Source: Seminavis robusta
Taxonomy: Eukaryota > Bacillariophyta > Bacillariophyceae > Naviculales > Naviculaceae
Assembly: GCA_903772945.1 (NCBI GenBank)
Contig: CAICTM010001461.1
Span: forward strand, 1-28,734
DNA: 28,734 nucleotides
Direction of reading: 5' to 3'
The notes below the pieces were generated by a model that worked only from the letters and a program-made list of their open reading frames with translations, was not told the origin of the DNA and made no database searches. Positions 1 to 8,631 of the stretch are shown here, piece by piece; the stretch's first letter is position 1, and each line of letters begins with the position of its first letter. Both the position numbers and the translations under genes were made by a program.

Positions 1-390
1 GATCGACAACGTTCCTCAATCCTTTTGTTCAGTTCCCAGACGTCAGAGATGAACCGTATAGATCCATTCTTTTGGGGAATGAAAAATTGGTGCCGTCCAC
101 TCGGAACGGGTTACCTTCTTAAGTGCTTCTGCGTCGCAGAGACGTTTGACCTCTGTCTTGAGAAGGTTGGTATGGACACGTGGAGTAGGATAAGTCCTAG
201 TGTGGCTGATAGGGTTTAGCGTCAGGACGAAGTTCTACTCCGTAGTCGTCCATTTGTCGCTTCCCTAAAATACCTTCGAATTTGTCGGAGCACTTGGTCA
301 ATAAGGCATGAAGCGGTTCCTGCTGTTCTGTATTTACCTGTTTTGACTCTGGCAATCTGCCTTTGAAGTCAAGTCGTTCGTTATTTCGTG
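1..390 (-). pseudogene. Reverse transcriptase N-terminal region (Ty3/gypsy), broken
   Basis: Minus-strand frames give a run typical of the segment leading into a gypsy RT: a GILGKRQMDDYGVELRPDAKP-like stretch at about 280-210, then PTPRVH, then a lysine-rich helix with LCDAEALKK, then SEWTAPIF at about 105-80. After that come the equivalents of PKKNG, ISD and ELNKRI, split by a frame change near 75. The SEW-AP-F and ELNKRI-type motifs are hallmarks of RT fingers motifs 1 and 2. At least two frame changes are needed to read the block. The catalytic YxDD motif would lie beyond the left edge. Confidence 0.75.
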
Positions 391-539
391 GTGCAAGATC
401 TTCTTGAGATTATCTGCACTGTCGCTGATGGCTGTAGGATCAGTGATGAAGAAGTTCCTTTCTGCGTTGGTATTGCTATCTTTCATAGGGAAAGATGCGC
501 TATTCCACTTCGCTGAAGGGGTAGTGAAATCGAACTATC

Positions 540-1005
540 TTAGTACGTGTATTGAGAAGTCCGACTATATCATGTCATATCTCTCCCTCTATATGGTTCT
601 TGATGGCGTGCAAGTTCCATTTGATAATTCTAACATCGTGGAACTCAGGAGTCATAAGTGCACCCTTACACTTCGTGCTGGGGTTTAATTCTTTTACAGG
701 GGTAGCCCATAGTGTTTGGACGCCCCCATGCTACTTCATGAGTAAACTCTTAGCATGATTTTGAGTAATTAAGGTTCCGGAGGATGCTCCTGTATCCAGC
801 TAGCAACGGTGTGTAACGGGTTTTGTTTCCCTTTCTCGTCTGTTAATCTAACATAGACGATAGTTTTGAGCTCTCTTGTCTTGCGACGTTGACGAGGTGG
901 TTGGCCACGGACGAGTTTAACAATGCTAAATAGAACATCAGAGTCTAGTTGAGCAGCTTCTAGGCAATTATCTAATTTGCCGTAGACTTCTTCAGTTGCA
1001 AACAA
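540..1005 (-). pseudogene. Retroviral-type aspartic protease (retropepsin) remnant
   Basis: An open stretch at 1005-800 encodes a basic segment followed by TIVYVRLTDEKGK, which resembles the strand just before a retropepsin active site. The active site is in a different frame: minus-strand codons at 799-767 read LDTGASSGTLI, with the DTG triad at 796-788 and a stop just upstream in that frame. Downstream, a hydrophobic region at about 600-540 resembles the MIVGRDLL-type second motif but is interrupted by stops. This is a recognisable but inactive protease domain. Confidence 0.7.
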
Positions 1006-1399
1006 TTCTTGTTTATCAGTTAGTGAGATATCTTCATCACTTAGGTATGAGAAATCGCAACATGGTTCCGTTGAATAATCATACTGGCCTAATCCTCAGA
1101 CGTAGATCTCTCCATCTGAATTATTGAAGTCGAAGTCGGCCAGAGCCTTGTCGACTGCAGCCATTTTCTTGTCCATCATGTTGAAGGACCCGACAGAGGA
1201 GTCATACTCGTTGTCAGAGTCGTCTGACTTGCGTTTGGACAACATTGGTGCATTCGCTTTTCTTCTTGCGATCGGCTTTGACCGCATTGGCTGTGGAGAC
1301 TTTCTTCATAAGGACAGAAATTTCCTTCTTGGTGTAGGGGGAACTTGGGCATCGGGTCTTTCCAGGGGGGACCTTGGGGCGTTTTTTCCCAAAAGTCTT

Positions 1400-2530
1400 T
1401 GTTTTTCTTGGGTTGGTTTACGGGGGCTGGGCCCTTTGCCTTAATTTTCTGGGGTCAAGGGACGAGGACTTGGCTTGAGTTTCTTCAGAGTCATGCAATC
1501 AGCACAATTGTGAGTGCTGGACTCGTGGTAATCACACCACTTTTCGTCGCTCTTGGAAGAATGGTCGTTGTGGCGAGTATACTTGTACTTCTTGCTGTGT
1601 TTCTTCTTCGAAGAAGCTTGCTTGGCATCACTGCCTTGGTCAAAGTCTTCAGCGGAATCCATGCGCTCACAGAATCCAATGACAGCCGTCATCTCGGCAG
1701 TAAAAGGATCGAAGTCGTGTACGTCCATCTTGGCGCACATCCATGAACGAGGAATGCCATGAGAGATGATGTCGATGAATTAGTCCTGGTTCAAATGTTG
1801 ATTGGCACTGAAAGGTGGCAAACGTTGAAGCTCATCGGTATTCATCCGAGTGAGGTTGTTGATGTAGGCGCGAGTTGTCATCTCGCTTGGCTTACGCATC
1901 TTGCGACGCATAAGCGTTTTCTGTTTTTCGAGAGCTTTGTAAGGACAGGCTGCTACGATAACCGCGTTGATTTCAAAGGTGATGTCAGCATCGCTTTTTA
2001 GAGCGTGGTTCCGCTGCACCGTCCCATGCGGCTTGAACACGAGCCTTGGAATGGGTACTTCGTGTTTCTCCAGAAGTCACGTCGCATGGAGCAACTGCGT
2101 TTACAGCAATTTGTCGTAGGGCGTTGATGACGCACGGCAGATGGCCTGGCACACCCAGCTTCGTAGGCACTCTTCGCAGAGCTGAAGTCATCTCCTTGAG
2201 GAGGCGATGTTTGTCGTCGGGACTAGCAAGTTGAGTCCAACGAAGACCTTCTCCATATTCGTGAGCCCACTGATGGTCTGACGTGGAGTGTTGGAACATT
2301 GATGATGGCTACCTTGAAGGTTACTTGGCACTATTTGCATCTGCAGGAACGGTGCGAAGTTGTAGTGGTGCACGAGAATCGTCGATCTCGTCTTCGTCTT
2401 GTCGAGAGGAAGAATGGTGTTGTCACGCAACTGTTCTCGAAGTGTGTGAACGCATGCTTTCCTTGAGCAATCTTCATGGTGAAGGAATAGGTTGAGGGTA
2501 GCTGAAAGCTATTGTGTTTTGTTAACAAAA
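1400..2530 (-). pseudogene. Gag (capsid plus zinc knuckle) of the gypsy-like element, frameshifted
   Basis: Three minus-strand frames together give a Gag. About 2530-2200 carries the N-terminal region (start near 2528). About 2299-1780 carries capsid-like helices including MRKPSEMTTRAYINNLTRMN, the usual capsid C-terminal pattern. The segment 1740-1441 continues with a lysine-rich linker and a zinc knuckle C-x2-H-x4-H-x4-C (C69, H72, H77, C82 of that segment, bases 1536-1495). The CxxHxxxxHxxxxC form is common in Gag proteins of plant and algal elements. A further acidic and basic piece at 1287-1096 (KRKSDDSDNEYDSS) probably joins Gag to the protease. At least three frame changes are present. 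Confidence 0.7.
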
Positions 2531-2756
2531 TGCACTACGCTAAAAGCTAGTGTAAAGATCTTTCGAGTGTTTTGAGTTTGAGAGAATGAAAGTTATGAGA
2601 GAGATTAAAAAACTAGAAAACTAATCATGAGAGAGATACATCATTGAAGGTGTTTTCCCGGGAGCTGAAGTGTGATATCATAGATTATGATAATAACTCT
2701 ACGTACTCCACGGTCCATTTCCGGAACACGTGGAACTTCAGCTAGTAGCTGTCTAT

Positions 2757-2777
2757 AGCGTGGAAGCTTTCCACGCT
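2757..2777. repeat. Perfect hairpin in the retroelement leader
   Basis: The arms AGCGTGGAA and TTCCACGCT flank a three-base loop. The hairpin lies just outside the tandem duplication at 2780-3090 and inside the probable LTR or leader. A polyadenylation or packaging structure is possible but not shown. Confidence 0.6.
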
Positions 2778-2779
2778 GG

Positions 2780-3090
2780 CTAAATATCTAGAGCGATGTG
2801 CATCGACAACTAGTATGACTAGCAGTCATGAGAACCCTTCTCAATAACTATTCGCGAAGGACTACGCATGAGTCGAACTCAAACCCTATCTAGGATCGAG
2901 TCGCGAATAAGGCTAAGAGCCGTGTATTGCACTAAATATCTAGAGCGATGTTTCATCGTCAACCTAGTAATACTAGAGCGGTCATTGAGAACCCTGTCTC
3001 AATGACTATTCACGAGAGACTCAGTCATGAGTCGAACTCAAACCCTATCTAGGATCAATCGCGAATAAGGCTAAAAACCGTGTATTGCAC
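2780..3090. repeat. Tandem duplication of about 152-158 bp
   Basis: Two head-to-tail copies begin with CTAAATATCTAGAGCGATG, at 2780 and 2932, and end with CCGTGTATTGCA. Both include GAGTCGAACTCAAACCCTATC. The copies differ by scattered substitutions and small indels. The position upstream of Gag suggests a duplicated LTR or enhancer-like segment of the retroelement. Confidence 0.85.
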
Positions 3091-3099
3091 TACTACTAG

Positions 3100-4120
3100 T
3101 ATCCTGTACTCACTGACCCAGAAATGTGAGTACTACCCAGTACTGACTCACATGACCTCCATGATTGTGAGTATACTCAGTACATTACTCACATGCTAAA
3201 ACAGTTTGAGTACCACACCCTGATTGCGACTCCACGCGTCACTCCCACTTTCATTGCCTCGTTTCTGTGACTGGAAAAGCTCAAGATGAGTCGGCTTGGC
3301 GACTCCCACGGAGCATGTCACAAACTATTATTATTTGGTGTGAACGGAGGAGTGGGTCTGTCATGTGGAAACCCAAGCAACAAGACAACATGCCCTAAAG
3401 GAAAGGAGTATAACGCTGTGCTGTGCTATCATCTATGCAAATTGAGTACAAAGGAGTGGGGCCGGTGTGCTTTAGTCCAGTCCCTGAAGGGCGGGTTGAC
3501 TGTGAAGTGGGTAATTCAGCCACGTACAGCTCAAGATTGCGTTTCTGCCATTAAGGATGTCCCACGGGTAAGGGCCAGTTTCAGTCATGCTTCGAAAACA
3601 ACGAGATAGCACGACACAACAACAAAACCTTCCTTTGGAGATGCTGCCTTCAACCAATTCGTGCTCGACACCTGTTGGAGTTTGCATAGAGTGTTATAGT
3701 ACGCCTTGTAGAGGAGGAGTAGGTCTGTTTGTGTGACGTGAAAGAAACATAAAATGTGTTGATGCGTCTCCACAATCGTCAACTGAAGATGTTATCTCAA
3801 AACCGGTGGAAGCGCAACCAGGCTGTTAACTTTGGCGATAGCTAGCTAGTATGGATTAGCCCCTTTTATGTTTCTTTTTGGAGCATCACATGCCCCCAAG
3901 TGCACTGTACAAGATAGTCTATTACATGTAGGAGCAAAACAGAGTTATTGTGTGTCCATTTGGCGATGCAAGCTGGAAGCATTAGGTTGATGGTGGTTTT
4001 TGTTGTTGTTTCGTGCCTTTTCGTTGTTATTTGGTTTCTTAAAACCAAGGAAACAGTATCCCCCGTGGTACATCCTTTTATTAATAGTATCTGGCTTTCT
4101 ACACTGTATGGTTTTTCGCC
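3100..4120. other. Intergenic, no supported gene
   Basis: The first 130 bases contain several variants of GTGAGTAC/GTACTCAC and a TGAGTAC motif, giving local inverted pairs. A 107-codon open frame at 3286-3609 (plus) resembles no family I recognise and has no supporting signal. A 16-bp match (GCGTTTCTGCCAT plus flank) links 3540 to 7930, which hints at a shared degraded repeat. Confidence 0.5.
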
Positions 4121-4324
4121 TTGGTGGGTAGGTACCCGTAAAAGTGATTAGTTGAAGGGGCTCCAGAGGGAAGGAGGAGGGTAAGCTAGTCGGACAAAGG
4201 CATCTAGTTGCACATGTTTTGAGTGTGGTACCCGTAAAAGTATTAGTTGAAGGGCTCCAGAGGGAGAAAGAGGAGGGTTAAGCTAGTCTGGAAAGGCATC
4301 TAGTTGCACATGTTTTGAGTGTCG

Positions 4325-4712
4325 GTACCGTAAAAGTAACCAGTCAAATGCACTCCAGAGGGGATTGTGTACAAGTACATGTATGTACGGTTGTACATGT
4401 ATGTACGATTCGTACCCTTTCGAAGTATCTTAAAACAAGGGTTAAAATTAAAATGCATTATCTTAACAATAGGTGTGCGTGAGTCGTGCGCGCGATGCGC
4501 GCGACTGACGTCAGTCGTGTTCGTGTAACTTTGTACCACACGCTCCGTATGTAGCCTGTGGTAGGGTGTAGAACGCCTACCACACGTACGTACGGAGCGT
4601 GTGGTATGTGTGTCGTAGCCGTGTAGGATCTGTACCACAGTACAGAGGTAGTATAAGTACTGTATTTTCTATAGTAAACATGACTAATCGTCCTCCTTCT
4701 TCGTGGTTAGGT
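4325..4712. repeat. Module A, copy 1, of the satellite
   Basis: It starts with a monomer-like GTACCGTAAAAGTAACCAGTCAAATG and then diverges. It holds TGTACATGTATGTACG repeats, a perfect palindrome CGACTGACGTCAGTCG (4502-4517), and a long hairpin whose outer arms are TACCACACGCTCCGTA (4534-4549) and TACGGAGCGTGTGGTA (4591-4606). A second, overlapping stem pairs GTGTGGTA (4599-4606) with TACCACA (4633-4639). It ends with CTATAGTAAACATGACTAATCG. Copy 2 at 5838-6228 is nearly identical. Confidence 0.85.
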
Positions 4713-5424
4713 ACCAGTAAAATGGATTAGTTGAAGGGGCTCCAGAGGGGAGAAGGAGGAGGTTAAGCTAGTCTCGGAAAGGCATCTAGTTGAACATGTT
4801 TCTTTGAGTTGGGTACCCGTAAAAGTGATTAGTTGAAGGGGCTCCAGAGGGGAGAAGGGGAGGGTTAAAGCTAGTTGGACAAAGGCATCTAGTTGCACAT
4901 GTTTTTGAGTTGTGTGTACCCGTAAAAGTGATTAGTTGAAGGGGCTCAGGGGGAGAAGGAGGAGGTTAAGCTAGTCTGGACAAAGGCATCTTGTTGCACA
5001 TGTTTCTTTGAGTGTGGTACCCTAAAAGTGATTAGTTGAAGGGGCTCAGAGGGGAGAAGGAGGGGTTAAGCTAGTCTGGACAAGGCATCTAGTTGCACAA
5101 GTTTCTTTGAGTTGTGGTACCCGAAAAGTGATTAGTTGAAGGGGCTCCAGAGGGGAAGGAGGAGGGTTAAGCTAGTCTGGGACAAAGGCATCTAGTTGCA
5201 CATGTTTCTTTGATTGTGGGTACCCGTAAAGTGATTAGTTGAAGGGCTCCAGAGGGGAGAAGGAGGAGGGTTAAGCTAGTCTGGACAAAGGCATCTAGTT
5301 GCACATGTTTCTTTGAGTTGTGGTACCCGTAAAGTGATTAGTTGAAGGGGTCCAGAGGGGAGAAGGAGAGGTTAAGCTAGTCTGACAAAGGCATCTAGTT
5401 GCACATGTTTCTTGTAGTTGTGGT

Positions 5425-5740
5425 ACCCGTAAAAGTCACCAGTCAAATGCATCCAGAGGGATTATGTAAAGTACATGTAGTGGTTAAACATGTATGGTAG
5501 TACCTTAAGTATCTTAAAACAAGGTATCAATCAAAATTCGTTATCTTAAAAATAGTGTGGTGCAATTCGTTGCGCGCGCACCTTGCGCGTTTCTACGGCA
5601 CATCCTACGACATGTACGTACGTATCGTGCCGTAGCCGTGCGGTAGCCGTGTAGGATTTGTACCGCACGGTACAGAGGTAGTATAGTACTGTAATTTGTA
5701 TAGTAAACATGACTAATCGGTCTCTGTCTTCGTGGGCCCG
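5425..5740. repeat. Module B, copy 1, of the satellite
   Basis: This is a diverged relative of module A. It shares the start (GTAAAAGTCACCAGTCAAATG), the central GTATCTTAAAACAAGG, the loop GTAGCCGTGTAGGAT and the end GTAAACATGACTAATCGG. The middle differs: a GCGCGCGCACCTTGCGCG tract replaces the TGACGTCA palindrome. A perfect 10-bp stem CCGTGCGGTA/TACCGCACGG spans 5636-5670. Copy 2 is at 6932-7266, with the same stem at 7163-7197. Confidence 0.8.
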
Positions 5741-5837
5741 GTACCGTAAAAGTGATTAGTTGAAGGGTCTCAGAGGGGAGAAGGAGGAGGGTTAAGCTAG
5801 TCTGACAAAGGCATCTAGTTGCACATGTTTGAGTTGC

Positions 5838-6228
5838 GGTACCCGTAAAAGTAACCAGTCAAATGCACTCCAGAGGGATTTGTACAAGTACATGTATGTA
5901 CGGTTGTACATGTATGTACGTTCGTACCCTTTCGAAGTATCTTAAAACAAGGGTTAAAATTAAACATGCATTATCTTAACAATAGGTGTGCCGTGAGTGC
6001 AGCGCCGTGCGCGCGACTGACGTCAGTCGTGTTCGTGTAGACTTTGTACCACACGCCCCGTATGTAGCCTGTGGTAGGTGTGTAGAATCGCCTACCACAC
6101 GCTACGTACGGAGCGTGTGGTATGTGTGTCGTAGCCGTGTAGGATCTGTACCACATGGTACAGAGGTAGTATTGTACTGTATTTTCTATAGTAAACATGA
6201 CTAATCGGTCCTCCTTCTTCGTGGTTAG
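5838..6228. repeat. Module A, copy 2, of the satellite
   Basis: This repeats module A copy 1, with the TGACGTCA palindrome at 6014-6029 and the hairpin between 6047 and 6122. One pair of the second stem here would be a G-T (G-U in RNA) wobble. Differences from copy 1 are mostly single-base gains or losses. Confidence 0.85.
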
Positions 6229-6931
6229 GTACCGTAAAAGTGATTAGTGAAGGGCTCCAGGAGGGAGAAGGAGGAGGGTTAGCTAGTCTGGACAAAGGCA
6301 TCTAGTTGCCATGTTTTTTGAGTTGTGTACCGTAAAAGTGATTAGTTGAAGGGGCTCCAGAGGGGAGAAGGAGGAGGGTTAAGCTAGTCTGGACAAAGGC
6401 ATCTAGTTGCACATGTTTTTTTGAGTTGTGGTACCCGTAAAAGTGATAGTTGAAGGGGCTCCAGAGGGGAGAAGGAGGGGTTAAGCTAGTCTGGACAAAG
6501 GCATCTAGTTGCACATGTTTTTTGAGTTGTGGTACCCGTAAAAGTGATTAGTTGAAGGGGCTCCAGAGGGGAGAAGGAGGAGGACTAGTCTGACAAAGGC
6601 ATCTAGTTGCAATGTTTCTTTGAGTTGTGGTACCCGTAAAAGTAAGTAAGGCTCCAGAGGGGAGAAGGAGAGGGTTAAGCTAGTCTGACAAAGGCATCTA
6701 GTTGCACATGTTTCTTTGAGTTGTGGTACCCGTAAAAGTGATTAGTTGAAGGGGCTCCAGAGGGGAGAAGGAGGAGGTTAAGCTAGTCTGGACAAAGGCA
6801 TCTAGTTGCACATGTTTCTTTGAGTTGTGTACCCGTAAAAGTGATTAGTTGAAGGGGCGTCCAGAGGGAGAAGGAGGAGGTTAAGCTAGTCTGGACAAAG
6901 GCATCTAGTTGCACATGTTTCTTTGAGTTGT

Positions 6932-7266
6932 GTACCCGTAAAAGTCACCAGTCAAATGCACTCCAGACGGGATTATGTACAAGTACATGTAGGTACGGTT
7001 AAACATGTATGTACGGTACGTACCTTTTCGAAGTATCTTAAAACAAGGGTATCAATCAAAATTGCGTTATCTTAAAAATAGGTGTGGTGCAATTCGTTGC
7101 GCGCGCACCTTGCGCGTTTCTACGGCACATCCTACGACATGCTCGTACGTATCGTGCCGTAGCCGTGCGGTAGCCGTGTAGGATTTGTACCGCACGGTAC
7201 AGAGGTAGTATAGTACTGTAATTTGTATAGTAAACATGACTAATCGGTCCTCTGTCTTCGTGGGCC
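6932..7266. repeat. Module B, copy 2, of the satellite
   Basis: This repeats module B copy 1 and marks the right end of the satellite. After TTCGTGGGCC the sequence becomes unique. The perfect stem CCGTGCGGTA/TACCGCACGG is at 7163-7197. Confidence 0.85.
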
Positions 7267-7889
7267 TGTCGCATTTGTCTCCTTCCCTCCGCAATGTCGG
7301 ATGAACAGCCTCGAGGCTTTAGACGTGTGGAAAAGGATTGCCTTCTTTTTTTCCATCTTCGGAGTTCGGAGTATCATCTAGATAGTAGTACATGGTACTA
7401 GTACCGGTACGTACTTCATCTTGGTTCTTTTTACTGTTCCCTGTTGAAAGAAAGAGACATTTGACAGAACGAGGGAACGAGGGTGTGATGTCAGAAGGAA
7501 TAGAGCATTTATTTGTGCTTCCCACGGCTCATGTGACAAAGTGACAAACTTGGTTGCACTTATTCATCGGAGTGTCATTCAATGTACATAAGTGTGATAA
7601 GTGAAAAGAGAATTATGAAAACAAGATACAGTGCTATCATCTGCCAGCACCTCCAGGTAAATGAGGGAAAAAGGGAGTAAATGTTTGGCAATTGGAATAA
7701 ACTGAGTCCCACTTGGAACACCGGTCTTTAGATCTTTAGATGTCTCTTTCAACTGTCTCCTTTTTAGAGACAGCTGTCTCAATTAGGAGACGGTTGTCTC
7801 CTTTTTGAGACAGCTACAGAGAGTGGGGGTAAAACTACGTTTACCATATAATAATTTGCTTTAGTGGTTTTCCAAACCCCCTGAAAACT
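7267..7889. other. Intergenic, with a cluster of GTCTC/GAGAC boxes
   Basis: No gene is supported. At 7741-7812 there are seven GTCTC or GAGAC boxes in alternating orientation, spaced by T-rich or A-rich linkers, including the palindrome AGACAGCTGTCT. The core motif AGGAGAC/GTCTCCT is the same one arrayed in the foldback-like element at 19795-20199. Confidence 0.55.
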
Positions 7890-8165
7890 TTGACTGTGGT
7901 GTGGCTAATGCAGTGTCTAGAGATTGCATATTGCGTTTCTGCCATCAATGGCCAAGTCACTGTGTTGCTGCTACATGTAGCTAGGTGGTCTTTGGATCAG
8001 AAATTGGAGGAAGCTGCAGCTTCTTTTGTTGCTGAAGAAGCTGCAGATCTGACCCTGTACAAGAAACTTGTTACTGGTTTGAAAATTGATCTTGACGAAG
8101 AGCCCAAGATTCGAGAGTTGATTGAAATCGGGAAAACAGACTTGACCCAAGGAGATCATGCATGA
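7890..8165 (+). CDS. Hypothetical acidic protein or exon fragment
   Basis: This open frame gives 91 residues. The first 35 are hydrophobic and poorly structured. From about residue 36 the translation becomes protein-like: an alanine- and glutamate-rich helix (KLEEAAASFVAEEAADLTLYK), then charged segments with DLDEEPKIRELIEIGKTDL. A TAG at 7979-7983 could be an acceptor, which would make only the second part an exon. I recognise no family. It may equally be a remnant of a degraded element. The stop is followed by unannotated sequence up to the end of the permease gene on the other strand. Confidence 0.25.
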   Translation: MTVVWLMQCLEIAYCVSAINGQVTVLLLHVARWSLDQKLEEAAASFVAEEAADLTLYKKLVTGLKIDLDEEPKIRELIEIGKTDLTQGDHA

Positions 8166-8631
8166 AAAGCTCTGTGGAATCACTAACCCAGAAAGGCTCT
8201 CCGTATGACGGCCAAGATTGCGACCCTCTTTGACCCATAGCTATGTCATAATATTGCCAGTGTGGTTTTCTCCTACTCTTATCCAACTTGCGGGAACAAC
8301 ACCTTTAGAAGCGAATGCATTATCCTTCATGGGCTTGCCGTGTGGTGAAAACAATTAAAATTGGTGTGTCCGTCCTTGGTGTCAAGTCACACGATCCGAG
8401 TGGTTGGACAGTTCATCCACGCCACCCAAACCCAATATAGTTCTTAATTGAAATTTTAGTTGTCTACTCTGGGCTCGTTTCCGACAACTGTAGTCAAATG
8501 CAGCACTTCAAATGTATGAATACAACATCGATAGATTCTCCTTCGTGAACTGCTTCACCCAGCCATGGAGCTCTTGGAGGCAACACGTGCTCCGTCTTAA
8601 ACGCACAAACAAAATTCATGTGAAACTTGGT
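8166..8631. other. Intergenic, 3' flank of the permease gene
   Basis: I see no supported gene. The stretch includes the probable 3' untranslated region of the minus-strand permease ending at 8632. Frames carry frequent stops. Confidence 0.5.

Larger units (their letters stand above)
1..3100 (-). mobile_element. Degenerate Ty3/gypsy-like LTR retrotransposon, truncated by the window edge
   Basis: Read on the minus strand, this region gives Gag, then a retropepsin, then the start of a reverse transcriptase. Having the RT directly after the protease, with no integrase between them, is the Ty3/gypsy order and not Ty1/copia. Gag, protease and RT all change frame at least once and carry stops, so this copy cannot make the full polyprotein as read. 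The 5' side (about 2530-3100) is non-coding and holds a tandem duplication and a hairpin that probably belong to the LTR or leader. The LTR ends, the primer-binding site and a target duplication could not be fixed. RNase H, integrase and the 3' LTR would lie outside the window. Confidence 0.8.
4130..7266. repeat. Satellite array with higher-order structure: 17 monomers and 4 hairpin modules
   Basis: The basic monomer is about 100-105 bp. It begins near GGTACCCGTAAAAGTGATTA and contains GAAGGGGCTCCAGAGGGGAG, TTAAGCTAGTCTGGACAAAG and CATCTAGTTGCACATGTTTC. Counting the CATCTAGTTG core (one copy reads CATCTTGTTG) gives 17 monomers. They are interrupted by two kinds of longer module, A (4325-4712 and 5838-6228) and B (5425-5740 and 6932-7266). 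The order is 2 monomers, A, 7 monomers, B, 1 monomer, A, 7 monomers, B. The block A-7-B is therefore a direct repeat of about 1.43 kb. Open frames inside it are short, lie in several frames and recur by periodicity, so I read no coding function. Confidence 0.9.

Noticed and set aside
1..1005. Ty1/copia assignment of the left retroelement
   Set aside because: Reverse transcriptase follows the protease directly, and the fingers motifs are of gypsy type.
2860..3060. tRNA-like T-arm (GAGTTCGACTC on the minus strand)
   Set aside because: No acceptor, D-arm or anticodon stem can be folded around it, and it is part of the duplicated retroelement leader.
3286..3609. 107-codon plus-strand frame
   Set aside because: There is no recognisable domain, no conserved partner in the window and no regulatory context.
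4300..4638. 112-codon minus-strand frame in satellite module A, and similar frames at 5971-6204 and 7056-7294
   Set aside because: They recur only because the DNA repeats, differ in frame between copies, and encode arms of hairpins. There is no protein-like composition.
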